A stretch of 64,000 nucleotides of DNA from CAVUCH01 sp963697705 (GTDB lineage Bacteria; Acidobacteriota; Vicinamibacteria; Vicinamibacterales; JAENWD01), in assembly GCA_963697705.1 (NCBI GenBank), contig CAVOPA010000018.1, positions 146,897 through 210,896 on the forward strand, written 5' to 3'. Under the pieces are notes generated by a model. The model had not been told where the DNA came from, did not search any database, and saw only the letters and a program-made list of their open reading frames with translations. Position numbers and translations under genes: made by a program. This document shows positions 1 through 9,118 of this stretch, piece after piece; positions within the stretch are counted from its first letter, which is position 1, and each line of letters starts with the position of its first letter.

Positions 1-215
1 ATGTTCGCGTCAAGCTGTTCCGCGGCGATTGCCAGGTGGTCGGCCGCCGATCGCCGTACGCCGTGTACGATCCCGGCCTCAGCACCTACGGCGACGGCGA
101 CCGCTTCGATCACTCCGCCGCCGAGGGCTTCATCCGGATCTGGGGCCTCCCCTTCGAGACATCCGCCCGCACGGCTGCGGGCGCCGGCCGGCCGGCTTCA
201 ACCCGCGCCGAGTAG
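1..215 (+). CDS. argG: Argininosuccinate synthase, C-terminal end (partial)
   Basis: The window opens inside a gene whose frame begins at base 3 and ends with TAG at 213-215, giving about 70 residues. The reading VRVKLFRGDCQVVGRRSPYA and the following YDPGLSTYG...F.IWGLP segment match the C-terminal end of argininosuccinate synthase, which ligates citrulline and aspartate in arginine synthesis. It lies 18 bases ahead of argH in the same orientation, the usual argGH arrangement. The last 15 or so residues (Ala/Gly/Arg rich) are a tail beyond the conserved fold. Only the 3' end is visible, so catalytic residues cannot be checked. Confidence 0.85.
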   Translation, partial: VRVKLFRGDCQVVGRRSPYAVYDPGLSTYGDGDRFDHSAAEGFIRIWGLPFETSARTAAGAGRPASTRAE

Positions 216-233
216 GAAGGCAGACACCCGCGC

Positions 234-1625
234 ATGCCGCATCTCTGGTCCGGCCGCTTCGACACCGAACCGAACGCCGCCGTCTTCGACTTCAACGCGT
301 CGTTCCGGTTCGATCGCCGCCTGTTCGAGGACGACTGCACCGGCAGCCTGGCGTGGGCCGGCGCACTGCGTGCCGCCGGCGTACTGTCGGCGGCGGATGC
401 GGACGCCATCGAGGCGGCGCTCACCGAGATCCTCCGGCGCGGGCGCGAAGATCCTGCCTTCGTCGGCGGGCCCGATGAGGACGTGCACTCGTTTGTCGAA
501 CGGCAGCTGGTCGAACGCATCGGGGATGCGGGGCGCCGGCTGCACACGGGACGCTCGCGGAACGAGCAAGTATCGCTCGATCTGCGACTCTACCTCCGGC
601 GGCGCACAACCGTCCTGCAGCAGGGGATCGCCGCAACAATCGGCGCGCTCGCGGATCTGGCCGAGCGGTGCGGCACGTCGCTGATGCCGGCCTACACGCA
701 CCTGCGGCGTGCGCAACCGGTGCTCGTGGCGCACTTCCTGCTCGCGCACGCGGCCGCGCTGCGACGCGATCACGCGCGCCTCGGGGCGGTCGCCGCGGAA
801 GCCGACGCGCTGCCGCTCGGGTCCGGGGCGGTTGCGGGGACCAACTACGCCATTGATACCGCTGCGCTGGCTGCCCGGCTCGGTTTCTCACGCGTCGTCG
901 CCAACAGCATCGATGCCTCGTCGGACCGCGACTTCGTGTCGGCCTTCCTGCACGCCTGCGCGCTCGCGATGGTCCACCTGAGCCGCTTCGCGGAGGACAT
1001 CATCATCTTCAGCGGTGAGGAACACGGGTTCTTCGACCTGTCGGACGCGGCCTCGACCGGCAGCAGCATGATGCCGCAGAAGAAGAATCCTGATCCGCTC
1101 GAGCTCGTGCGCGGCAAGACGGGGCGTGCGATCGGCCACCTCACCGGCTGGCTGGCGACAATGAAAGGCCTGCCGAGCGGGTACAACAAGGACCTGCAGG
1201 AGGACAAGGAAGCGGTCTTCGACGCCGACGCCACCCTCGCCACGTCTCTCGAGTCGGTTGGCGTGGTTGTCGAAGGCTTGACCGTGAACGCCCAGCGGTC
1301 CGGGCCGGCGGCGAGCGGCTTGCTGCTTGCTACCGATGTTGCCGATTACCTCGTGGCGCGGGGTCTGCCGTTCCGGAGCGCCCACGAGCTCGTCGGTGCC
1401 ATGACGCGCCGGCTGCTCGCCGAGAAGCGCTCGTTCGAGGATCTGAGCCCGGCCGAGTGGCGGGGGGTCAGCGAGCTGTTCGAAGCGGACATCGTCCCGC
1501 GGATCACGGCCGCGGCATCGGTGGCCGCTCGGCAAACGCCGCAGTCCACGCGTCCCGAGGCCGTCCGCGCGGCGCTCGACGAGCTGCGCACGTGGCTGCG
1601 CACCGCTGCTCCCGGTGAACGATGA
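234..1625 (+). CDS. argH: Argininosuccinate lyase
   Basis: This 463-residue protein is full length for argininosuccinate lyase, which splits argininosuccinate into arginine and fumarate in the cytoplasm. Seen: an N-terminal LWSGRF motif, HTGRSRNEQV around residue 105, and the fumarase/aspartase superfamily signature GSSMMPQKKNPD at about residues 276-287, which carries the catalytic serine loop. The ATG at 234 follows an AGGAAGG ribosome site. It is 18 bases downstream of argG, so the two are probably co-transcribed. Nothing is unusual about the sequence. Confidence 0.97.
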   Translation: MPHLWSGRFDTEPNAAVFDFNASFRFDRRLFEDDCTGSLAWAGALRAAGVLSAADADAIEAALTEILRRGREDPAFVGGPDEDVHSFVERQLVERIGDAGRRLHTGRSRNEQVSLDLRLYLRRRTTVLQQGIAATIGALADLAERCGTSLMPAYTHLRRAQPVLVAHFLLAHAAALRRDHARLGAVAAEADALPLGSGAVAGTNYAIDTAALAARLGFSRVVANSIDASSDRDFVSAFLHACALAMVHLSRFAEDIIIFSGEEHGFFDLSDAASTGSSMMPQKKNPDPLELVRGKTGRAIGHLTGWLATMKGLPSGYNKDLQEDKEAVFDADATLATSLESVGVVVEGLTVNAQRSGPAASGLLLATDVADYLVARGLPFRSAHELVGAMTRRLLAEKRSFEDLSPAEWRGVSELFEADIVPRITAAASVAARQTPQSTRPEAVRAALDELRTWLRTAAPGER

Positions 1626-1710
1626 TGTTGCGTATAACTTTGCGGCTCTGCTAGACTTTGCGGCGCCCATCCCGCGTGCGACCCCTATTTCACTCCCGTC
1701 TGGAGGGTTG

Positions 1711-2400
1711 ATGCAACAGCGTCAGCTGCGACTTGGCGACATCGTCGATGACTACTGTCCGCGCGAGAGACGTGTCACCAATCACGCCATTGTCGCGATG
1801 GTCGAACAGGACGTGAAGCAGACCCGCTGCACGACCTGCGACACCGAACACGAATACAAGCAGGCCAAGGTGCCATCACAGCGCAAGAAGAAGGCGGCAC
1901 CCGGCGCGCTCTACCAGGAGGTTCTCGCCGGGATCCCCCGCAAGCCCACGACGTCCCCATCCGAGTCCTCTGACGAGTCCGCACCTGGGAAACAGCCCGA
2001 CACCGACGTCGCGCCGGCCGTTGGCGCCGAGGCGGCCCAGGCTGCGTCTGCGCCCGAGCCAGTGGACGAAGTTGACGGTCCGGTGCACCGGCCGTTGATC
2101 CGCGCGACCCTGCCTCGTCCAGAGGGCCAGGTGCCCACGCGGCAGGCGCCGGAGTTCACGATTCGCCAGCCGATGGCCAGGCCGGGACGGTTCCGGCCGG
2201 GCGGTGGCGGTGGCGCGGGGCGGCGCGGACCGGCAGGCCACGGCGCGAACGGCAGCGGCTTCGAGTTCGGCGGACGCAGGAATGCGGGCGCAGCCGGCGG
2301 CAGCCCGCACGGCGCAGGCAATCGCGCCCGTCCGGCGCAGGGCGAACGGCAAGGCCCGCCGCAGCATCGGCGGCGCGGCGGCAAGAAGCGCTCGAAGTAG
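1711..2400 (+). CDS. Conserved hypothetical protein with Cys-pair N-terminus and RG-rich tail
   Basis: A 229-residue protein. I chose ATG 1711 because TGGAGGG lies 4-10 bases upstream; a frame that opens earlier at 1615 overlaps argH and has no ribosome site. Residues 1-60 form the only conserved-looking block (LGDIVDDYCPRERR, then CTTCDTEHEYK), with a CxxC pair and an earlier Cys that could bind zinc. The middle is acidic and low complexity (Ser/Glu/Asp/Pro). The last 70 residues are rich in Gly, Arg and Pro and end in a basic KKRSK, typical of a disordered RNA-binding tail. I do not recognise the family; a zinc-ribbon nucleic-acid-binding role is a guess. A TAGACT -10-like box is at 1651-1656. 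Confidence 0.6.
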   Translation: MQQRQLRLGDIVDDYCPRERRVTNHAIVAMVEQDVKQTRCTTCDTEHEYKQAKVPSQRKKKAAPGALYQEVLAGIPRKPTTSPSESSDESAPGKQPDTDVAPAVGAEAAQAASAPEPVDEVDGPVHRPLIRATLPRPEGQVPTRQAPEFTIRQPMARPGRFRPGGGGGAGRRGPAGHGANGSGFEFGGRRNAGAAGGSPHGAGNRARPAQGERQGPPQHRRRGGKKRSK

Positions 2401-2569
2401 CCTGACGCGCGATTTGCCCCGTCGCCCGACGGTGGTGCTGCCCGATTGCGGCAGCCTCGATCTGCACACTATCTTGCCCACTGGTTCGCTGATGATCCCG
2501 TTTGTGTGCGTCTCAGGGCCGGGTGCGCCTGGTCAGGGTCTCGCAAGCAGGGCCTTGTCCAGAACTGCA

Positions 2570-2895
2570 TGACATCTTTGTAGTACCCGGCTGTTGGCCG
2601 TGCCTGTTTTTGTGGCCCCGGCTGTGGGCGTGCGTGTTTGTAGTGCCCGGCTTTAGCCGGGCTCTTTGCAGCACCTGCTCCCAGCCAGGCTCGTCTCTGT
2701 GGTCCGGTCGCGGCGCTTGTTGTGTAGTGCCCGTCGGTGGCGGCGTTTGTTTTTTGTAGTGCCTGCCTGTGGGCCCAAGAGCCCGGCTAAAGCCGGGCAC
2801 TACAAGACACGCACGCCCACAGCCGGCTTGGTTTTTGTCGTGCCTTGCTGTGGGCGCTCCTTGTTTCTTGTAGTGCCCGGCTTTAGCCGGGCCTT
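2570..2895. repeat. Intergenic cluster of REP-like palindromes
   Basis: The 540-base gap between 2400 and 2942 contains no gene. It holds copies of the palindrome GTAGTGCCCGGCTTTAGCCG (and its complement) at about 2640-2663, 2781-2804 (inverted) and 2870-2894, plus decayed relatives between them. Each copy can fold as a GCCCGGC/GCCGGGC hairpin. Related elements recur at 37314, 46304, 55178 and 56585, so this is a dispersed chromosomal family rather than a local duplication. Confidence 0.8.
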
Positions 2896-2941
2896 GTCGC
2901 CAGCAGGTCGAGTGACGCGGCACGCCAGCGAGTGAGGCGAT

Positions 2942-3715
2942 ATGAGTGAACTGACCGGCAAGCACGGGCTGATCGTCGGTATTGCCAACAAGCGGTCGAT
3001 TGCGTGGGCCATCGCCAAAGTTACCGCCGCGGCGGGCGCCCGTCTCGCGGTGACCTACCAGGGCGAGCGGCTGGAAGAAAACGTGCGCGACCTCGCCAGC
3101 GAGCTGACCGATCCGCTCATCCTGCCGTGCGACGTCACGAACGATGCCCAGATTGCCGACTTGATGACGTCGGTCGAGCGCGAGTTCGGCGGGCTCGATT
3201 TCCTCGTGCACGGCGCCGCGTTCGCGCCGCGCGAGGAGCTCAGTGCTCCGTTCGTCAACACGTCGCGCGACGGCTTCCGGATCGCGCTCGACGTCAGCGC
3301 CTACTCCCTCATTGCGCTCACGCGCGGTGCGGTGCCGCTGATGGCTGCACGCGGCGGCGGCAGCATTCTCACGCTCACCTATCTGGGCAGCGAGCGCGTG
3401 TTCGAGAACTACAACGTGATGGGAGTCGCCAAGGCCGCACTCGAGGCGAGCGTGCGCTACCTGGCCAGTGATCTGGGGCCCCAGAACATTCGCGTAAACG
3501 CCATCTCGGCTGGTCCGATCAAGACCCTCGCTGCGTCCGGCATCGGCGGCTTCTCGAAGATCCTGCAGGTCTACCGGGAACGCGCGCCGCTGCGCCGCAA
3601 CGTGGAGAGCGGGGAAGTGGCAGATACCGCGCGTTTCCTCCTGGGGCCCGCCGGTCGCGGCATCACCGGGAGCGTCGTCCCGGTGGATGGCGGCTTCAAC
3701 ATCATGGGGTTTTAG
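2942..3715 (+). CDS. fabI: Enoyl-[acyl-carrier-protein] reductase (NADH)
   Basis: A 257-residue short-chain dehydrogenase of the FabI type, which reduces trans-2-enoyl-ACP in the last step of each fatty-acid elongation cycle. Seen: the FabI-specific nucleotide motif with GIANKRSIAWAIA near residues 14-26, the YNVMGVAKA segment with catalytic Tyr157 and Lys164 (the Y-x6-K spacing of FabI, not the Y-x3-K of ordinary SDRs), and the C-terminal G.VVPVDGGFNIMG. Start ATG 2942 follows GTGAGGCGAT. It stands alone, behind a repeat-rich gap. No oddities. Confidence 0.95.
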   Translation: MSELTGKHGLIVGIANKRSIAWAIAKVTAAAGARLAVTYQGERLEENVRDLASELTDPLILPCDVTNDAQIADLMTSVEREFGGLDFLVHGAAFAPREELSAPFVNTSRDGFRIALDVSAYSLIALTRGAVPLMAARGGGSILTLTYLGSERVFENYNVMGVAKAALEASVRYLASDLGPQNIRVNAISAGPIKTLAASGIGGFSKILQVYRERAPLRRNVESGEVADTARFLLGPAGRGITGSVVPVDGGFNIMGF

Positions 3716-3888
3716 ATCTCACGCCTCGGTTCCGGGTTCCATGTTCCAGGTCAGTTCCACGTTCCAAATCAGGTGCCGCGTTCCTGGTTCGGTCCGCTCA
3801 GGGTCGCGACGGCCAGCAACGCAGCAGGTACGCCGTGCGCCCTCCGGCATTTCGCTTGCTCTCTCTTGCGCCTGGAGGAGACTGCTTG

Positions 3889-4197
3889 ATGGTACGGACC
3901 AAACTGACGAGCGTTCTGCTCGCGATCGTGCTGGTGGCCCCGCTGCTCGCGGGCGCCTGCGGCAAGAGCGTGGGTGAGACGATTGACGATGCGACGATTA
4001 CGACACGGGTGAAGACGGCGTTGCTGAACGATCCGACGGTCGGCGGGTTGAGAATCGATGTCGACACGTTCAAAGGCGTGGTCACGCTGTCCGGCGGCGT
4101 GAAGTCGCGCCAGGAAGAGCAGACCGCGATCGCGCTGGCACGGAAGATCGGCGGTGTGACGGACGTGAAGTCGACACTGCAGGTTGCATCGCAGTAG
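3889..4197 (+). CDS. BON-domain exported protein (possible lipoprotein)
   Basis: A 102-residue exported protein. ATG 3889 is preceded by GGAGGAGA at 3874-3881; an upstream in-frame start at 3835 would disrupt the signal peptide. Residues 1-24 are a hydrophobic signal ending AGAC, a weak lipobox. The rest is one BON domain (DATITTRVKTALLNDP..., then G.VTLSGGVKS, ending GVTDVKSTLQV), the fold found in OsmY-like envelope proteins and thought to bind phospholipid or protein. The 170-base gap before it contains degenerate period-7 repeats based on GTTCCAT at 3727-3790. Confidence 0.85.
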   Translation: MVRTKLTSVLLAIVLVAPLLAGACGKSVGETIDDATITTRVKTALLNDPTVGGLRIDVDTFKGVVTLSGGVKSRQEEQTAIALARKIGGVTDVKSTLQVASQ

Positions 4198-4251
4198 GCC
4201 CTGCATAGTCGCGTGATCCGGCCGACGCGCGTCGGTTCACGTCTTCCTCGC

Positions 4252-4956
4252 TCACCTGCCCCAATCTTCAGTCCTGATCCGACCGGGCGCCACGCCAGCC
4301 TGCTGCAGCAGGCGCGGCACGTCTTCCACGAGCGCGTGCGGGCCGCACACGAAGCACAACGTTTCGGGATCCTGCACCATCTCCTCGAGGTGGTGCAGCG
4401 CTATCCGCCCTCGCCGCCCGGTCCAGGCTTGAGCGGGTTCCCGCGTCACCGTCTGCCACAACTGGATGCGACGCGTCTTCGCCAGCGCCCGTAATTCATC
4501 GCCATACGCGAACTCGTCGGCCGTTCGCGCGCTGTACACGACCGACACGGCCCACCGCTCCCCGCGCGCCAGCGCGTCGTGCAGCATCGCCCGCAGAGGG
4601 GCAATCCCGGTGCCGCCGGCCACGAACAGGAAGTTTTGCTCACGCGGCTCTTCGGGAAAGTGGAAGGACCCGACCGGCCCCTCGACGTCGACCGGCATCC
4701 CGGGCGTGACGCTCGGGAGATGCGGGCCCGGAGAGCCCGCATCGTCGATTCCGACCAGCATTTCGAGGGTGCCGCTGTCGCGTGCCTCGTGTGGCGCCAG
4801 TGCGAGCGAGTACGGCCGCCGCTCAGGGTAGCCGGCGTCGGCGAGGAGGACGGCCTGCCCGGCGCGGTAGTCGAGCACGGCCCCAGCGAGGTCGAGGCGC
4901 ACGATGAGAGATCGCGGGGTGGCGGATGCCACGTCGCGGACGCGGAGTGTCAGCAT
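4252..4956 (-). CDS. FAD/NAD(P)-binding oxidoreductase, ferredoxin-NADP reductase family
   Basis: A 234-residue FNR-type flavoprotein. I took the ATG at 4956 because homology starts there (LTLRVRDV...); upstream sequence in frame is low-complexity and overlaps the neighbour. Visible motifs: RRPYSLA (FAD isoalloxazine contact, RxYS), a GPVGSFHF phosphate-binding stretch, GGTGIAPLRAM for NAD(P), and the C-terminal CGPHALVEDV...RTEDWG. There is no iron-sulfur or globin domain, so the electron partner is unknown. It is transcribed in the same direction as the HD-GYP gene upstream, with a 52-base gap. Confidence 0.85.
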   Translation of the reverse strand: MLTLRVRDVASATPRSLIVRLDLAGAVLDYRAGQAVLLADAGYPERRPYSLALAPHEARDSGTLEMLVGIDDAGSPGPHLPSVTPGMPVDVEGPVGSFHFPEEPREQNFLFVAGGTGIAPLRAMLHDALARGERWAVSVVYSARTADEFAYGDELRALAKTRRIQLWQTVTREPAQAWTGRRGRIALHHLEEMVQDPETLCFVCGPHALVEDVPRLLQQAGVAPGRIRTEDWGR

Positions 4957-5008
4957 CGAGGACACGGACGGCCCCGCTCGGTCGTTCCCGGTTGTGAGAT
5001 CCGGAAGC

Positions 5009-7054
5009 TCAGTAGCTGCGTGTGCAGGACGCGGGTAGGGCGATCTTAGCAAACCGCGGCGGGCCGGCGGGCGGGTCCTCTTCGGTCGAGCCGGCGTCCG
5101 CGGGCAGTTTGCGGTGAGCCTTGTCGTCGTACATGCGGCGGTCTGCCGTGGCGAGCAGCGTTTCGTAGGTGTCGCCGTCGGTCGGAAACGATGCCATCCC
5201 GAAGCTGCCGCCGAGGGCCAGCACATGGCCCGGGGTTGCTTCGAAGTGCAGGCGTTGGAGCACGCCCTGCAGCTCGATCCGCTTCAGGTTCGCGGCTTCA
5301 GGGCCGCACCCGGGCAGCACGATGACGAACTCGTCGCCTGCATACCGCACGCAGCTGTCGTAGGGTCGAATGGCGCCGCGCATCGCGCGCGCGATATCGC
5401 GCAGCGCGCGATCCCCGACGGGGTGCCCGAAGCGATCGTTGATCGATTTGAAATCGTCGAGGTCGAGCACGAGCACCGATACTTCGGAGTTCAGCCGCGC
5501 CGCGCGCGCGAACTCGCGCGGCAGATGCGCGAACATGAACCGTGCGTTCGGCAAACCGGTGAGCGGGTCGGTCAACGAATCGTGCTTCGCCTGCTCGAAG
5601 ACCAGCGCGTTGCTGATGACGCCGGCTGCCTGCTCCGACACGCGATCGAGCAGCCGGCGGTGGTTGTCGGTGAATGCCGCGGGGCTCGTCGCGTAGACGG
5701 CCAACGTGCCCACCAGCCGATCGCGAACGGTCAGCGGGCAGACCAGGGAACAGCACAACGCGGTCGTCGTGTGCGAGAGGCCTGACGCTTCGAAATCCGC
5801 CTGCGGCCGCGCGTTCAGCAGGGGCCGGCGGTTTGCGCCCACCCACCCGACCACGCCCTCGCCCTGTTCGATCACGAGCGGCCGCAGCAGCTCGGCATCC
5901 ACTCCCGTCGAGAACCGGCACCCGAACGTCTCGCTGTTGGCGTCGTAGAAGAAGAGCGCGCACGACGAGAACGGCACGACGTGGCGCAGCTTCGACGCGA
6001 TGAGCGACATCGTGTCTGAAACACCCAGGCCCGTCCCCATCGACTGGGCGATGTCGTAGAGCGCGTAAATCTCACGGTGCGCGTGCGCGATTTCCTGGAA
6101 CACCGTTGTCTCTGTGCTCGTCTCGTCGGCCGCTGCAGCGCCGGGGCGTGCGGGCCGCCGGCCCGCGAACGAGAACTGCCGCGTCGGTTCAGGCGCCTGC
6201 GACGCGTCCGCACGCAGTTGCGGCAGCATGTCGACGAAGACGCCGACCACCGTTGGATCGAGCGCCGCCGCCGCCTCGCCCTGGATCGTTGCCACCGCCT
6301 CCGCGTCACTGACCGCGGCGTGATACGGACGATCGCACGTCAGCGCGTCGAAGTAGTCGACGACGGTCAGGATGCGCGCGCCGAGCGGGATCTGGTCGCC
6401 CTGCAGACCGCGCGGGTAGCCTTTTCCGTCCCACCGCTCGTGGTGCGAGAGGATGAGCGGGGCCACGGGATAGGGAAACGGTACCGCCGCGATGATCTCC
6501 GCACCGATCTGCGGGTGGATCTGCACTTTGCGGAACTCCTCCTCGGTGAGGGGGCCCGGCTTCGACAGGATGTGTTCGGGGACCGCAAGCTTGCCGATAT
6601 CGTGCAGCAGCGCGGCCGTGCGCACGCCCTGCACCTCCGCCGGCGACATGCCGACCGCTTGCGCCACGGCGGCCGCGTAGCGCTGCACCCGCCGGATGTG
6701 GGCAGTCGCCGTCTGGTCCTTCGCATCGATGGCGAGCGCCAGCGCTTCGACGGTCGAGAGATGGAGCTCCGCCAGTTCCTCGAAATGCTGGCGGCTCGTT
6801 TCGAGGCGGGCCGCCGAGACGACGTGCATGCGATAGGCGAGATAGAGCGGGGCCGACGCGATGATCCACAGCCAATTGCCGGAGGCATTGCGGACGAAGA
6901 TCAGGAGCGTGGCGATGATGGCCGCGCTCACGACCCCCGCGGTGCCATAGAACCGTACGCGGCTCGAGAACGCGTCGAGCGAGACGTTCGCCCATTCCGC
7001 GCAGCGCGCGGGAACCGAACGAACACTGGCACACGGAACGGACGCCACACTCAT
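5009..7054 (-). CDS. HD-GYP / GAF / GGDEF cyclic-di-GMP signalling protein
   Basis: A 681-residue signalling protein, taking ATG 7054 (GGGAG about 12 bases upstream) rather than the longer frame to 7312. In order: a hydrophobic segment around residues 40-60, likely a membrane anchor; an HD-GYP phosphodiesterase domain with HDIGK and HHERWDGKGYP; a GAF sensory domain; and a GGDEF diguanylate cyclase domain with AGDEF (first Gly replaced by Ala, a variant known in active cyclases) and DLDDFKSINDRFGH. It therefore carries both synthesis and hydrolysis modules for c-di-GMP, with GAF between them as a possible switch. The ligand is unknown. Confidence 0.9.
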   Translation of the reverse strand: MSVASVPCASVRSVPARCAEWANVSLDAFSSRVRFYGTAGVVSAAIIATLLIFVRNASGNWLWIIASAPLYLAYRMHVVSAARLETSRQHFEELAELHLSTVEALALAIDAKDQTATAHIRRVQRYAAAVAQAVGMSPAEVQGVRTAALLHDIGKLAVPEHILSKPGPLTEEEFRKVQIHPQIGAEIIAAVPFPYPVAPLILSHHERWDGKGYPRGLQGDQIPLGARILTVVDYFDALTCDRPYHAAVSDAEAVATIQGEAAAALDPTVVGVFVDMLPQLRADASQAPEPTRQFSFAGRRPARPGAAAADETSTETTVFQEIAHAHREIYALYDIAQSMGTGLGVSDTMSLIASKLRHVVPFSSCALFFYDANSETFGCRFSTGVDAELLRPLVIEQGEGVVGWVGANRRPLLNARPQADFEASGLSHTTTALCCSLVCPLTVRDRLVGTLAVYATSPAAFTDNHRRLLDRVSEQAAGVISNALVFEQAKHDSLTDPLTGLPNARFMFAHLPREFARAARLNSEVSVLVLDLDDFKSINDRFGHPVGDRALRDIARAMRGAIRPYDSCVRYAGDEFVIVLPGCGPEAANLKRIELQGVLQRLHFEATPGHVLALGGSFGMASFPTDGDTYETLLATADRRMYDDKAHRKLPADAGSTEEDPPAGPPRFAKIALPASCTRSY

Positions 7055-7315
7055 ACGGTCGCGATCTCCCGTCGTGGAGGTCTGGCAGGGCGTACGCGCA
7101 GCAGGCCCGCCGACGGTGCGCAGTGACTGGCGCTGTCGCAACGTCCCTGCCACCGCCGCCAGGCGAGCGCGCGCGAGAAACGCCCGAGATTGCAGGGAAT
7201 TTGCCTGCTCTCGCGCCATCCGTGCACTCGCGTGCACCCCGGTCGCATGCAGAATTGGCAGACACGCTGACGAGAATGGGATGTGCCCCTCGCCACGAGG
7301 GGCCGAGGGCATGGT

Positions 7316-7741
7316 TCAGACAGGCCGAGGGGGCGACGCTTCGGGCCGGTAGTACTCCGACTGGTACCGTTCGATCAGGTGCTTCATCCGCTCGGCATCA
7401 GGCTTCCGGTGCCCGGCGCAGCGGATCCCGCCGGTGCCGCCGGTGGTCTCGATGAACACGTCCGCGAACAGCAGGCTGCTGTCGACCCGTACCGACGCGA
7501 CGTGCGCCATGTGGATCGAGTGCTCGTGCGCGCCAATCCAATGCGGCGTGTAGTGCACGACGCTCGTCCGGGTAACGGCCACCTGTGTCGGAAACAGGTG
7601 ATTGCCGCGACTGAACCGGCTCGCGCGAAACAGGTCTCCGTCGGCGAACGGCAGGTTGCGAAACACCACCCACATGACGAACGTGGCGAGCAGCACGAGC
7701 AGGACAACGACCGTGAGCACGATGGTGGTGGTGGCATCCAT
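7316..7741 (-). CDS. Small membrane protein of unknown function
   Basis: A 141-residue protein with one strong N-terminal transmembrane segment (residues 6-27, TTIVLTVVVLLVLLATFVMW), followed by a soluble part of alternating polar and hydrophobic residues that could be a small beta-domain (HYTPHWIGAHEHSIHMAHV...). I do not recognise the family. It ends 262 bases from the HD-GYP start and is convergent with nothing, so it may be a single-gene unit. There is no clear ribosome site. Confidence 0.55.
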   Translation of the reverse strand: MDATTTIVLTVVVLLVLLATFVMWVVFRNLPFADGDLFRASRFSRGNHLFPTQVAVTRTSVVHYTPHWIGAHEHSIHMAHVASVRVDSSLLFADVFIETTGGTGGIRCAGHRKPDAERMKHLIERYQSEYYRPEASPPRPV

Positions 7742-7823
7742 GAGAGGTCGGGCTTACGTTGCTCCGCCCCGAACGTGCCTGTCAAGAGCGCGGTGGTAAG
7801 CTACGAGCCGGAGGCGAAGACAC

Positions 7824-8993
7824 GTGCCGCATCGCGCGCCGGGAGCGTCGGGGTCCTCGAGACCGCAGTATCTCTCCGGCAAACCCATCACCTATTACCG
7901 CCCACGCGGCAGCGTCGAGGTCCGCGCCCTCATCGACGAGGGGTTCCAGGCGTTCAACGCCGCGCGCCTGTCTGAAGCCTGCCATATCTTCACCGACAAG
8001 ATGCTCGCGCCCGAGAGCGACACGACCATTGGGCTCACGGTCGCCGGCGCGCTCACCCCCGCCGGTCTCGGCGGCTGCATCGTCGAGCTGATGGAACGCG
8101 GCCTCGTCGACTTCCTGATCAGCACCGGCGCGAACCTGTATCACGACCTCCACTACGCGTTGAACTTCACGCTGCATCGCGGATCGCCGTTCGTCAACGA
8201 CGTCGACCTCTACGACGAGGGCATCATCCGCATCTACGACGTGCTGTTCCCGGCGACCGTTCTGCTCGAGACCGACAGCTACGTCCGCGACTTCCTGCTG
8301 CGGCTCGGACTCGACGAGCCGATTGCGACCTCGGAGCTGCATTACCGGCTCGGCCTCGACCTGCTGGAGCGCCACGCCGGCTGCGAGGAGTACTCCGTGG
8401 TCGCCGCCGCCGCGAGATACGGCGTGCCGATCTACACCTCGTCTCCCGGCGACAGCTCGATCGGGATGAACATCGCATACCACGAGTTGATCAACGGCAG
8501 CCGGCTGATGATCGATCCGAACCGGGACGTCAACGAGGTGTGCGCGATCGTGCTCGCCGGCAAGCAGAACGGATGCGTGATCCTCGGCGGCGGATCGCCC
8601 AAGAACTTCTACCTCCAGGCGCAGCCCACGCTGTGGGAGGTCTACAGCATCCCCAAGGGTGGCAACGACTACTTCATCCAATTTACGACCGACCAGGTCG
8701 TCTGGGGCGGACTGTCCGGGGCGACGCCGGCGGAGGCGGTGAGCTGGGGCAAGGTCAACCCCGGCGTGCTGCCCGACACCGCGGTCTGCTATGCCGACTC
8801 CACGATCGCGTTTCCGCTCTTCGCCGAGTATGCGGTTGGCGCCCGGTGGAACCGCCGCCAGCGCCGAGAGCTGATTCACCGGCGCGCCGATCTCGTGGCA
8901 ACGCTGAAACGGGAAGCCGACGCGGCCCGTCAACGCCCGCCGGCAGCCCAGGGTGACGCGACGACGATGCCGGATCTGGAGCGGCATCGATAA
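7824..8993 (+). CDS. Deoxyhypusine synthase-like protein
   Basis: A 389-residue protein of the deoxyhypusine synthase family, beginning at GTG 7824 with GGAG about 12 bases upstream. Seen: TDKMLAPESDTTIGLTVAGA near the N-terminus, GANLYHDLHYALN, SPGDSSIGMNIAY and GGGSPKNF; the Lys at about residue 260 aligns with the lysine that carries the butylamine intermediate in deoxyhypusine synthase. Bacteria lack hypusinated eIF5A, and related bacterial enzymes are thought to make homospermidine or similar polyamines from spermidine or putrescine. Substrate is therefore uncertain. No polyamine genes are adjacent. Confidence 0.85.
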   Translation: MPHRAPGASGSSRPQYLSGKPITYYRPRGSVEVRALIDEGFQAFNAARLSEACHIFTDKMLAPESDTTIGLTVAGALTPAGLGGCIVELMERGLVDFLISTGANLYHDLHYALNFTLHRGSPFVNDVDLYDEGIIRIYDVLFPATVLLETDSYVRDFLLRLGLDEPIATSELHYRLGLDLLERHAGCEEYSVVAAAARYGVPIYTSSPGDSSIGMNIAYHELINGSRLMIDPNRDVNEVCAIVLAGKQNGCVILGGGSPKNFYLQAQPTLWEVYSIPKGGNDYFIQFTTDQVVWGGLSGATPAEAVSWGKVNPGVLPDTAVCYADSTIAFPLFAEYAVGARWNRRQRRELIHRRADLVATLKREADAARQRPPAAQGDATTMPDLERHR

Positions 8994-8996
8994 TTC

Positions 8997-9115
8997 CGTT
9001 GACCGTTGACCGTTGACCGTTGACCGTCGAGCGCCGGTGACGGTCAGCTGCTTGCATCGGCGGATGTGGCAAACGGTGAACGGTGAACGGTCAACGGTGA
9101 ACGGTCTGCGGTTGA
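8997..9115. repeat. Period-7 tandem repeat, TTGACCG unit and variants
   Basis: Directly after the deoxyhypusine-synthase-like gene, four head-to-tail copies of TTGACCG occupy 8997-9027, followed after a short spacer by inverted-sense variants of AACGGTG at about 9070-9105. The same heptamer recurs at 13196, 15322 and 30298. The gap contains no coding sequence. Confidence 0.85.
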
Positions 9116-9118
9116 CGA

